From: Acidisarcina sp963790505
GTDB lineage: Bacteria; Acidobacteriota; Terriglobia; Terriglobales; Acidobacteriaceae
Assembly (NCBI GenBank): GCA_963790505.1
Contig: CAWBOT010000005.1
Span: 1,116,001 to 1,180,000, forward strand
DNA: 64,000 bases
Direction of reading: 5' to 3'
A program made the position numbers and the translations under genes. The notes beneath the pieces were generated by a model that did not search any database, was not told the DNA's origin, and was given only the letters and a program-made list of their open reading frames with translations. Positions 25,412-32,558 of the stretch are shown one piece after another (position 1 is the first letter of the stretch; every line of letters begins with the position of its first letter).

Positions 25412-26362
25412 AAGATGAAAACGACCCCCCCATTCTCGGCCCGCGATATTCCCTCGCAGGCTGGACGCCGCGTTCTCATCACCGGCGCAAACTCAGGGAT
25501 TGGCTACGAGGCCGCGCTGGAGCTGGCCCGCCGAGGCGCCGAGGTAATCCTGCCGGCGCGCTCTCTCGAGAAAGCGAACGATGCAATCGCGCGCATCCGT
25601 CGCGAAGTTCCCCACGCGGTATTGACTCCGGAGATCCTTGATCTCGCGTCGCTCGCGAGCGTGCGGAAGTTTGCCGCATCCATCGCGGCGAGCTTCCCGG
25701 GCCGATCGCTCGACCTGCTCATCAATAACGCCGGAGTGATGGCAGTGCCGGAGCGTGAACTCACGATCGATGGTTATGAACGGCAGTTTGCCACCAACTA
25801 CCTCGGGCCATTCTTGCTCACTGCGCTGCTTTATCCACAGATGAAGTTACAAGCGGGCACTCGGATCGTGACTGTCTCCAGCGGAGTCAGCAATCAGGCG
25901 AAGATCGAATTCGACAACCTGCAGTCGGAGCGCGTGTATAAACCGATGTTCGGCGCTTATTCGCAGTCGAAGCTAGCGGACCTTATCTTCCAACGGGAGC
26001 TGCAGCGCCGCCTGACGGTCGCGGGTTCGCCGATCGTAAGTGCAGGGGCGCATCCCGGCTACGCGATCACGAACCTGCAGACGAGCGGCCCGGCCGGCGT
26101 GATGCCGTTGAGCCTTCGAATCGCAGAGATGATTCTCAAGCCGCTCGCTTCACAGGATGCCGCTCATGGAGCGCTGCCTACTCTGTTTGCCGCTACTTCT
26201 CCGACTGTTACCGCAGGAGGGTATTACGGCCCGAGCGGATTCCAGGAGCTGAAAGGTCATCCGGTGCCGGCAAAGATCGCTCCCGCTGCTGATGATCATG
26301 ACCTGGCGAAGCGATTGTGGAGCGAGACTGAACGGCTGACCGGTGTCAGCTTTGCAGTCTAG
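25409..26362 (+). CDS. Short-chain dehydrogenase/reductase (SDR)
   Basis: This cytoplasmic protein of 317 residues has the classical SDR layout: the cofactor loop TGANSGIG (25-32), NNAGVMAVPE, the catalytic Ser in TVSSGVS, and the YSQSK catalytic Tyr/Lys motif (about 190). The region after NAG (ELTIDGYERQFATNYLGPFLLT) resembles the retinol-dehydrogenase-like subgroup that acts on ketones or aldehydes. Arg after Gly-rich loop strand beta-2 (PARS) suggests NADP preference. It is probably controlled by the divergent HxlR regulator. The substrate is unknown. Confidence 0.9.
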   Translation: MKMKTTPPFSARDIPSQAGRRVLITGANSGIGYEAALELARRGAEVILPARSLEKANDAIARIRREVPHAVLTPEILDLASLASVRKFAASIAASFPGRSLDLLINNAGVMAVPERELTIDGYERQFATNYLGPFLLTALLYPQMKLQAGTRIVTVSSGVSNQAKIEFDNLQSERVYKPMFGAYSQSKLADLIFQRELQRRLTVAGSPIVSAGAHPGYAITNLQTSGPAGVMPLSLRIAEMILKPLASQDAAHGALPTLFAATSPTVTAGGYYGPSGFQELKGHPVPAKIAPAADDHDLAKRLWSETERLTGVSFAV

Positions 26363-26432
26363 GAAAACCTGACGGGGTCGAGGTTGAGGAGGAATCGCCG
26401 AGATCAGCATGGGGATTAGATGGAGCAGTGTT

Positions 26433-26768
26433 TCAGACTGCAACCGTTTCAAGCTGGGCCAACTCGAAGGTGAGGCTCACAGTTCGCGGGCTGAGTGGGC
26501 TGGTCTTGTGGCGGACTCCGCGAGGGACGGTCAGTAGCTGGCCGGGTTCGATGGTGAGCGTTCCGGCCTCGAATTCGATCAGAAGCTTTCCTTCGACGAC
26601 CAAGAACGTCTCGTCGGAATTTGGATGGTAGTGCCAGTAGTAGGGCTCGGTCATCGTGGAGATGTTGACGACGTGGTCGTTGATGTTGGCGATGGGGTGG
26701 TTGTCGTAGACGACGTTGGTTGGGGATTCAGTCTTGAGGGTGATGATTTTGGGGAGGGAATCGCTCAT
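26433..26768 (-). CDS. Single-domain cupin protein
   Basis: The 111 residues form one cupin barrel. Motif 1 reads YYWHYHPNSDETFLVVEG, with the two His and the Glu expected as metal ligands, and motif 2 is PGQLLTVPRGVRHKT, with the third His. Small cupins of this kind may be isomerases, oxygenases or sensors, and the sequence does not discriminate. The gene follows the di-iron beta-lactamase-fold gene on the same strand with a 38-base gap, so the two may be co-transcribed. Confidence 0.88.
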   Translation of the reverse strand: MSDSLPKIITLKTESPTNVVYDNHPIANINDHVVNISTMTEPYYWHYHPNSDETFLVVEGKLLIEFEAGTLTIEPGQLLTVPRGVRHKTSPLSPRTVSLTFELAQLETVAV

Positions 26769-26806
26769 TCTATCCTCGCGGTCCAGATGTAGCCAGCCAT
26801 CTGCGG

Positions 26807-27568
26807 TTATGCGGATGCTAATTGCGGTTGTTCGCTTTGCGGGCTACCTTTCTCAATCGTAGCGGCGAGTTCGCGGAGGAGGGCTGCGCTATCACCGCGG
26901 TATGCGCTTCCGTGTTGGCAGGCGAGCATCGAGGGGCGGAATCGTGCGAGCCGTTCGAGGATGGCCGTCGTGCTGGTTGCGTGGGCGTAGTAGTCCATCA
27001 TGCCGCGCATGGTTTCGCTGGAGCTGAGGATTTCGGATTCGGTGACGGGCGCCATGCCTGCTCCGGGTTGGGTGAAGAGGTCTCCGCAAAGCAGCGTGCC
27101 GGTGGAGAGATCGAATAGAACGCCACAGTCCCATCCGTGGGGAACGTGCGGGGTATAGAGCCACTTCATCTTGCGGCTGCCAATGGAAAACTCCTCACCG
27201 TCGGCGAGGCCGCGGGCGGAACGGATGGCGAAGTCATTGATCGAGGTCATGACGCCGACCTCGGTGCCGAAGGGAGTGGCGTTGGGCGCGAGGGCGAGGA
27301 ACTCGTTAAGGGCGCCATATTCGTCGCCTTCGAAATGCGAACCGCCGATCCAGCGTAGCTTTTCGACAGGCATCAAAATGTTTACCGCTTCGAGAGTGGT
27401 GGGGAAGAGCTTTCGGTAGCCGGCGTGGAAGAGCAAGGGCTCGGCATCGTCGATGAGGTAGGAGTTGACGGTGAAGCCTCCTGGGATCACGTCGAGTGGC
27501 GTACAGATGCGATAGATGCCCTCCGCTACTTCATCAATCTGTGTGCCAGCGTCTTGATTCACGATCAT
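26807..27568 (-). CDS. MBL-fold oxygen-binding di-iron (ODP-like) protein
   Basis: The 253-residue metallo-beta-lactamase-fold domain has the ligand pattern of flavodiiron/ODP proteins rather than HxHxDH hydrolases: GGSHFEGDEYG (H-x-E-x-D), TPHVPHGWDCG, LLCGDLF (bridging Asp) and CQHGSAYRG. Proteins of this type bind a di-iron site and handle O2, NO or peroxide; the fused flavodoxin of full flavodiiron proteins is absent, so a reductase partner would be required. GAGGG precedes the ATG. It is upstream of the cupin gene in a likely two-gene unit. Confidence 0.82.
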   Translation of the reverse strand: MIVNQDAGTQIDEVAEGIYRICTPLDVIPGGFTVNSYLIDDAEPLLFHAGYRKLFPTTLEAVNILMPVEKLRWIGGSHFEGDEYGALNEFLALAPNATPFGTEVGVMTSINDFAIRSARGLADGEEFSIGSRKMKWLYTPHVPHGWDCGVLFDLSTGTLLCGDLFTQPGAGMAPVTESEILSSSETMRGMMDYYAHATSTTAILERLARFRPSMLACQHGSAYRGDSAALLRELAATIEKGSPQSEQPQLASA

Positions 27569-27676
27569 GTCTTACCCTCTTTCTATGGTGAAGCGATTCG
27601 GCCGCCCGCAGGGCGAAGTAGTCCTCCATTGGTCGTTTCATCGTGGAGCGATTCTACAGAGTGGGGGCGCGGACGG

Positions 27677-27988
27677 CTAGATGAATACGATTCCGCCTCG
27701 ATCAGAGAAAGCGCAAGAGCGAGGGGGCATGCGCACGAAGGCGGCCAGCAAAATCATGGAGAGGCCGAGGCAGCAGATGACTCCGAACATGGCCCAGCCG
27801 GGATGGAAGGTCCAAGCGAATCCGATGACGGTGAATTCCAGAATGACGAGCCAGATACCGCGAGTTATGAGGAACCTTTGCATGGCGGCTGGAGAATGTT
27901 TTCGTCCGTAGAGACAGGCGCCGACCCCGGCGAGCAGAAAAAATGCGGGCGCGCAGAAGGGGGTGACCCAGCGGCAGACGAAGCCGCG
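27677..27988 (-). pseudogene. Remnant of a DUF1624 membrane acyltransferase
   Basis: Reading the minus strand from 27988, directly after the double stop of the DinB gene, gives RGFVCRWVTPFCAPAFFLL then AGVGACLYGRK and RFLITRGIWLVILEFTVIGF. This is the helix 2-3 region of DUF1624 (heparan-alpha-glucosaminide N-acetyltransferase-like) proteins, which normally have about 350-400 residues. Similarity fades after ILLAAFVRMP, and the frame ends at 27677. Both the N-terminal catalytic His region and most transmembrane helices are missing. It has no start of its own except an internal Met at 27883, so it is a relic. Confidence 0.75.
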
Positions 27989-27991
27989 CTA

Positions 27992-28585
27992 CTACTTGGC
28001 GCTTGCTGGGGGCACGATACCGTTCATCCGAAGGTATTCGACCATTTGGCCGTAGTGATCGTTCCCATGGGCCGCGGCGAAAGCGGCAATCGTTACCCGC
28101 GTGCTGTAGCCGTCGATCGGCTTGATGGCGACAAACGCGTTTTCGGTGGTGATCGTCGCGATGGCCTTGTGCGCGTAGACAAACGATGCCTCGAGTGCGG
28201 CCACCGCTTCGTCCTTCGTCGTGATGGAGCCGATCGCCTTCACGTCGCGGTCGGGCTTGATGCCGCTCCAGCCGAAGAAGAAATAGTTCGCCTGAGCCAG
28301 GTGGGTCACCTGTGCGACGAAGGTGCGCACGGTATCGAATTCCGTTTTCTGGCTCGGAGCAAAGATGGCTTGCGCCGGCGCGAAGCTGTACTTGTCAGCC
28401 GGCATGGCCTTCGCCGCGCCCACTACCTGGAACTCCATCAGGGAGAGCAACCCGTCCACGGCTTTGGCGGGGTCTTCCTTTGTGCCGACCGGCGGTGATG
28501 GCGGGGGGCCGCTCATCTGCGCCTGCAGTTGTATGCCACCACTGACCACTAAAACTCCTGCAAGTACCAGAGCGCGAATTTGCAT
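27992..28585 (-). CDS. Exported DinB-family protein
   Basis: I start at the Met at 28585 (GAGGGTGG just upstream; signal peptide MQIRALVLAGVLVVSGG, cleavage near QLQAQ). The mature part is a four-helix DinB/YfiT-like bundle, with FVAQVTHLAQANYFFFGW supplying the first-helix His and HGNDHYGQMVEYLRMNGIVPP the C-terminal His pair. These could bind a divalent metal as in family members. Most DinB proteins are cytoplasmic thiol-dependent enzymes; the exported type is common in acidobacteria. It ends in a double TAG. Confidence 0.85.
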   Translation of the reverse strand: MQIRALVLAGVLVVSGGIQLQAQMSGPPPSPPVGTKEDPAKAVDGLLSLMEFQVVGAAKAMPADKYSFAPAQAIFAPSQKTEFDTVRTFVAQVTHLAQANYFFFGWSGIKPDRDVKAIGSITTKDEAVAALEASFVYAHKAIATITTENAFVAIKPIDGYSTRVTIAAFAAAHGNDHYGQMVEYLRMNGIVPPASAK

Positions 28586-28713
28586 TGTCCACCCTCGATT
28601 CAAGTTCGCTTGCGACGCGATCCTAGCGTACCAGAGCTGCTATGGAGGCTGCTCGCCATAAGGATGGATTGGTGAGGCGGAGGTTAGCACTGAATTTGGA
28701 GGGGTGAGGGTTG

Positions 28714-29028
28714 TTATACCTCAGCGAAGCGTTTCGCCAAGACGGTTGCGACATCGCGTTTTCCGTGAATCACTCCAAGTATTCGGAGCGTTCCTGGATC
28801 GTATGAGTAGACGATCATCATTTGATAGACAGGGTAGAACCTGGCTTCAAGGGAGGTCAGATCCTCGCGCCTGTGCCCGAGTCGGGGACTTCGCGCCAAT
28901 GTCTTGAAAGCGGTGAGTAGCTGCTCGCGCACCCGGTCTGCGACAGTTACGCCGGCTTCGACGGCGAGGTAACGCTAAATGCGCTTGAGGTCATCGCGCG
29001 CCTCGGGAGCGACCTGGATGCGAATCAT
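28714..29028 (-). pseudogene. ParE/RelE-type toxin interrupted by one amber codon
   Basis: From the ATG at 29028 the frame reads MIRIQVAPEARDDLKRI, then TAG (28975-28977), then RYLAVEAGVTVADRV, and continues cleanly to LARSPRLGHRREDL, ARFYPVYQMMIVYSYD, LRILGVIHGKRDVATVLAKRF. This is a complete ParE-like toxin of 104 codons with a single in-frame stop at codon 18, where family members have an aromatic residue (a Trp TGG to TAG change would explain it). Its ATG overlaps the antitoxin TGA as ATGA, the usual TA arrangement. Loss of toxicity is expected unless the amber is suppressed. Confidence 0.85.
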
Positions 29029-29300
29029 CTGGCCTGATGCTGATTCATCCAGGATTCGCGATCGGCATCGAGCTGTTGGCTTAACTCCTCGAGCGAAAGC
29101 CCTTCTCCGCAGTTGAGTTGGGCGATAGATAGCTCAAGCTTTTCATTGAGCCACGCACGCTCGTCGGGATAGGGATTGTTCCAGATCGTCTCTTCCGTCA
29201 GGGCGTCGAGCAGAACCTGATCGACGTTTGCGAAGGCGCCGCTTTGCAGACGGCGTTGAATGATGGCTTCGATCTCCGGGTTGTCGATGGTGATGGCCAT
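29025..29300 (-). CDS. Antitoxin of a ParDE/RelBE-like module
   Basis: This small acidic protein of 91 residues begins MAITIDNPEIEAIIQRRLQS and continues FANVDQVLLDALTEE, the compact N-terminal DNA-binding pattern of ParD-like antitoxins. An extended acidic C-terminus (LSLEELSQQLDADRESW) would wrap the toxin. The stop overlaps the start of the downstream toxin gene by four bases (ATGA). The gene is intact although its toxin carries an amber codon. By analogy it probably autoregulates its promoter; no palindrome stands out upstream, because a REP repeat starts 31 bases away. Confidence 0.8.
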   Translation of the reverse strand: MAITIDNPEIEAIIQRRLQSGAFANVDQVLLDALTEETIWNNPYPDERAWLNEKLELSIAQLNCGEGLSLEELSQQLDADRESWMNQHQAR

Positions 29301-29330
29301 GGCTTCTTTAGTTTAGAGCATTCATCGGAA

Positions 29331-29420
29331 GAGAGCCCAGGGCTAAAGCCCTTCTTTTTGGGGATGGCTATTCGGCGGCCTAAAGGCCGCCGCTTCCACC
29401 GGATCGCATTCGGCGATTTT
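29331..29420 (+). repeat. REP pair, left copy (CTAAAG orientation)
   Basis: Two palindromes with a central CTAAAG: AGGGCTAAAGCCCT (29339-29352) and GGCGGCCTAAAGGCCGCC (29374-29391). A constant tail follows, CGCTTCCACCGGATCGC then TTCGGCGATTTTGG. The whole block is repeated directly at 30007-30100 on the other side of the transposase gene. Confidence 0.85.
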
Positions 29421-29489
29421 GGAAAACCTAAGCGGAACGATTTTGTCTTTGATCCGAGGTTCGGTTTGGCGACCGTATCTTTCACTGGG

Positions 29490-29552
29490 GAAGCGTGGGG
29501 CTTTAGCCCCGCGAGTAGAATTGCGAGGATGCGAGGCCTTTAGGCCTGGGCT
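29490..29552 (-). repeat. REP pair, inverted copy (CTTTAG orientation) next to the transposase start
   Basis: Palindromes GGGGCTTTAGCCCC (29497-29510) and AGGCCTTTAGGCCT (29534-29547) have the core CTTTAG, the reverse complement of CTAAAG in the flanking copies. With the right copy at 30007-30100 they bracket the transposase gene as an inverted pair, the arrangement known for mobile REP doublets. Confidence 0.8.
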
Positions 29553-29560
29553 TTCCATTG

Positions 29561-30022
29561 ATGCAAGGACGAGTCTCTCCTCAAGAGTTGCGGACCTTCT
29601 TCGTCACTTTTGTGACGGCGCAGCGTCGATCTATTTTTCAGGCGGAGCAGAGGGTCGAACTGTTGCTGGATGTGTTTCGTTCGGATCGGGAGAAGCATCG
29701 GTATTCTCTCCACGCTTGGGTGATTATGCCGGATCATCTTCATATTCTTTTGACTCCGGCGGAAAATGTCCCTTTAGAAAAAGCAATTCAATTCATCAAG
29801 GGCGGGTTTTCTTTTCGGCTGAAGTCTGTTCGTGAGGTTTGGCAACGGGGATATACGGAGCATCGGATTCAGGATGCGGACGATTTTGATCGGCACGTTG
29901 AATATATTGTGCGGAATCCGGTCCGGGCGGGGTTGGGTGACGACTATCTGTGGTGTCATTTGAAACATCGTGGGTTGATTGATGCGAGGCCGGAGCATTT
30001 TGATAGAAGAGCCCAGGGCTAA
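29561..30022 (+). CDS. REP-associated tyrosine transposase (RAYT, TnpA_REP)
   Basis: Starting at the ATG at 29561 (a TTG at 29558 is also possible), this protein of 153 residues has the Y1/IS200-like HUH nuclease fold. TFFVTFVTAQRR opens the first strand, WVIMPDHLHILLTP supplies the HxH metal site, and HRIQDADDFDRHVEYIVRNPVRAGL carries the helix that in RAYTs holds the catalytic Tyr region (Tyr in EYIV). RAYTs act on REP hairpins instead of classical IS ends. Here the gene is embedded in three REP pairs built on CTAAAG/CTTTAG, which are its probable substrates. It looks complete and potentially active. Confidence 0.9.
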   Translation: MQGRVSPQELRTFFVTFVTAQRRSIFQAEQRVELLLDVFRSDREKHRYSLHAWVIMPDHLHILLTPAENVPLEKAIQFIKGGFSFRLKSVREVWQRGYTEHRIQDADDFDRHVEYIVRNPVRAGLGDDYLWCHLKHRGLIDARPEHFDRRAQG

Positions 30023-30100
30023 AGCCCTCCTTGGTCGGGCTGTTATTCGTCGGCCTAAAGGCCGCCGCTTCCACCGGATCGCCTTTGGCGATTTTGGGAA
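30007..30100 (+). repeat. REP pair, right copy (CTAAAG orientation)
   Basis: AGGGCTAAAGCCCT (30015-30028) and CGGCCTAAAGGCCG (30051-30064), then CCGCTTCCACCGGATCGC and TTTGGCGATTTTGGG. It is a direct copy of 29331-29420, with differences mainly in the linker between the two palindromes. The first bases overlap the 3' end of the transposase gene. Confidence 0.85.
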
Positions 30101-30131
30101 GTCGGAGACCAGGCTGCCGCTCTGCTGCGAT

Positions 30132-30594
30132 CTATGGAGGAAATCCGACAGCTTCGCGGGATATCTCCGTCCAAGATTCAGGCAAAGCGCGGATGATTCT
30201 CCGAGGGTGTTTGGAATTGATGATTTGGATATGAAGGGTCTGCAGCTTACCCTCCCACTCTGACAACTGGACATTTATTAAGAGCTGGTCAGAGATTTGT
30301 ATCCAAAGTTCGCCGAAATGAGTTTCGAATGGCCCCTCTCTTGGGATTCTCGGGTTGCGGAGCGCGCAACGTGAACGAGATACCTTGAGCACGCGGTCCT
30401 TCGGCGATCACCTGTGTCCTGCTGATGTCGGCATTTTCCCATCCGACGCTTGCTTCAAATATGGATCGAACCCAACCTGCTTCCAGGTTTGAGAGTGGGC
30501 GAGGTTCAATCCCCGCTACCTCGTCCGTTAAAGAGTCTGAACTATCGATTTTCAGCAGGCGGAAGAGTCTTTCGGTTAGTTCGGGCAAGATCAT
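30132..30594 (-). pseudogene. Hypothetical protein with one frameshift
   Basis: The frame from the Met at 30594 (MILPELTERLFRLLKIDSS) is sensible to about PQPENPKR. There one extra base near 30340 diverts it; the shifted frame continues with GPFETHFGELWIQISDQLL and HIQIINSKHPRRIIRALPESW to a stop at 30132. Joined, it gives about 154 residues with mixed alpha/beta character. I do not recognise the family. The start lies 3 bases downstream of the permease stop, so it was probably the last gene of that operon. The stop lies about 30 bases from the right REP pair. Confidence 0.6.
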
Positions 30595-30597
30595 TGT

Positions 30598-31535
30598 TCA
30601 TGCTCGGATTCTTGGGTTGGCCACCGTGTAGAGGATGTCGGTTAGTAGGTTGACCATTACATAAGTCAGCCCGACGGCGAGGATGCATCCCTGGACTAAT
30701 GCGTAGTCGCGGTTGGAGATGGCGGAGACGGTGAGGCGGCCGATTCCGGGCCAAGAGAAGATGGTTTCGGTGACGATGGCTCCGGCGAGGAGGGCTCCGA
30801 ACTGGAGGCCTACCAGCGTGAGGACGGGGATGATGGCGTTGCGGAGGGCGTGTTTGTAGACGACGGTGCGTTCGGGGAGGCCTTTGGCGCGGGCGGTGCG
30901 GATGTAGTCCTGGCCGAGCTCTTCGAGCATGGCGGTGCGGACCATGCGGGTGAGGATGGCGGCGAGTGCTCCGCCAAGGGTGATGGCGGGGAGGACGAGA
31001 TGGGCGAGGGCTGAATAGCCGGAGCCGTCGGCGCCGGAGACGGGAAGCCATCCGAGCTTGATTGAGACGAGCAACTGCATGATGGGGCCGAGGGCGAGGG
31101 CGGGGAAGGAGAGTCCGAGGAGCGAGACGAAGCCGAGGACTTTGTCTTGCCATTGGCCGCGATGGAGGGCGGCGGTGACTCCGGCAGGGACGGCGGCGAG
31201 CAGGGCGACGATGAGCGCAGCGATGGTGAGCTCCAGCGTGTAGGGGTAGCGGGTGGTGACGAGATGGGCGACGGTGTCGTTGAGGCGGATGGAGTGGCCG
31301 AAGTCGAGGCGGGCGACTCCGCGCCAGTAGTGGAGGTATTGCTGGCCGAGGGGGACGTCGAGTCCATAAGAATGGCGGAGTGCGGCGATATCTCCGGGTG
31401 CTGCTCCTTCGCCGAGCATTTGCTGGACGGGGTCTCCGGGGACGAGGTGGATGAGGAGGAAGACGAGCGAGACGACGAGCCAGATGACTGGATGGTGTAG
31501 GCGAGGCGGGTTAGGAGGGGACGGAGGCCTTTCAT
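30598..31535 (-). pseudogene. DppB/OppB-type ABC transporter permease, frameshifted near the N-terminus
   Basis: The real start is the ATG at 31535, which overlaps the upstream gene's stop as ATGA and reads MKGLRPLLTRLAYTI. One missing C near 31490 then shifts the frame; in the other frame VIWLVVSLVFLLIHLVPGDP continues for about 300 residues to 30598. Hallmarks of peptide/nickel permeases are present: LIHLVPGDPVQQMLGE, YGLDVPLGQQYLHYW, the EAA loop DYIRTARAKGLPERTVVYKHALRNA, and the final DILYTVANPRIRA. The partner permease (DppC), ATPases and binding protein are not here, so even if intact it would need subunits from elsewhere. The alternative is a start from 31725 with an odd non-homologous leader. 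Confidence 0.8.
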
Positions 31536-31966
31536 CTGGAGACAGTCCAGGACGCCCAGAGAAGACTCCAGCGCCAGAGTGTGGCTGTCCACAACAAGGT
31601 GGAAACTCCGAAGTAAATAAGAGAAGAAAGGCTGGCTGGCTCAGCATATTTTTGCCAGGGCTTTTTTCGGGGAAGTCCACTAATGATTGCCGCCAAGACA
31701 AATGTCGCGATTGCGAGGTAGACAAGCAGGTCTAGTTGGGCCGACTGGGCAGCCGACAGATAGTAAACCCAACCATGATTATTCATTCCGTAGATTAGGC
31801 CTTCGGATGGCCGGGGCGTTCTTGGTTGGGTTTCCATAAAACGCGACCAAATATACGAGTGAAAACCCCATGAGGCGGCTGCGATTCCTCCGAATATTGC
31901 TGCCGAGATCGCGCGACCCGATCGATTCTTGCGACTAGCTGCAGCGGAAGCGGCAATTTCCATCAT
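31532..31966 (-). CDS. Small membrane protein of unknown function
   Basis: Start at the ATGATG at 31963-31966. The 144-residue product has three hydrophobic segments: AISAAIFGGIAAASWGFHSYIW (about 20-41), LLVYLAIATFVLAAIISGL (about 82-100) and SSLIYFGVSTLLWTATLW (about 115-132). A polar loop with NNHGWVYYLSAAQ lies between the first two. I do not recognise a family. Its stop overlaps the start of the DppB-like gene by four bases, indicating translational coupling. The structured-repeat array begins about 55 bases upstream. Confidence 0.65.
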   Translation of the reverse strand: MMEIAASAAASRKNRSGRAISAAIFGGIAAASWGFHSYIWSRFMETQPRTPRPSEGLIYGMNNHGWVYYLSAAQSAQLDLLVYLAIATFVLAAIISGLPRKKPWQKYAEPASLSSLIYFGVSTLLWTATLWRWSLLWASWTVSR

Positions 31967-32020
31967 TGCTTCAGATTGTCTCTTAAGGAGGCATCTTCCG
32001 GAAATACCAACTTCGCTGAC

Positions 32021-32544
32021 ACTGCAGGTCCATCCACTCGGCTTCGCTCCGGTTGAGATGACAACTGATTGAGGTCGCGGGAGATTTGATCCTCCCACCC
32101 TACGCGATGGAGCTGCGTAGGATGGGGCACCCCTTTATGTTGAGGACGAGACGAACTGGCAGGTCCCTCGGCTCCGGCTCCGGTCGGGATGACAATGCAG
32201 TGAGATCGGGAGATTCGATCCTCCCACCCTTCCGCAAAAAGCGCGGAATGATGGGGCACCCTCGGGAGTGGTTGGGGAGAAGGACCGCGGTCGAAGGATT
32301 TGATCCTCCCACATCTGGCGCGCTTTGCGCGCTCAGATATGGGGCACCCCTTTATGTTGAGGACGAGACGAGCTGCAGGTCCCTCGGCTCCGGCTCCGGT
32401 CGGGATGACAATGCAGTGAGATCGGGAGATTCGATTCACCAGCCTTCCGCAAAAGCGCGGAATGATGGGGCACCCCTTTATGTTGAGGACGATGCAAACT
32501 GCAGATCCTTCCCCTTCGCAGCGCTCAGGGTCAGGATGACAATT
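32021..32544 (+). repeat. Tandem array of alternating structured repeats (four copies of each module)
   Basis: About 520 bases without a gene. GATGACAA modules lie at 32021-32066, 32159-32197, 32372-32413 and 32500-32544 (typically CTGCAGGTCCCTCGG, CTCCGGCTCCGGTCGGG, ATGACAATG). Between them are hairpins, each followed by ATGGGGCAC. Pairings are CCTACGC/GCGTAGG (32099-32105/32115-32121), TTCCGC/GCGGAA (32230-32235/32243-32248), ATCTG plus GCGCGC with GCGCGC plus CAGAT (32313-32338), and TTCCGC/GCGGAA again (about 32445-32462). Three copies share the tail CCCCTTTATGTTGAGGACGA. All copies have the same orientation. Any apparent coding frame here is just repeat translation. Confidence 0.85.
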
Positions 32545-32558
32545 GCCCGGATGTGCGG

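Noticed and set aside
27681..27911. Plus-strand frame across the DUF1624 remnant
   Set aside because: The minus strand has recognisable membrane-protein homology; the plus frame does not.
31536..31725. N-terminal extension of the DppB-like permease to 31725
   Set aside because: It lacks homology, overlaps the membrane-protein gene, and the family N-terminus (MKGLRPLLTRLAYT) is found in the other frame starting at the ATGA overlap.
32021..32544. CRISPR-like repeat array
   Set aside because: Repeats alternate between two module types, vary in spacing, have no unique spacers of constant length and no cas genes nearby.
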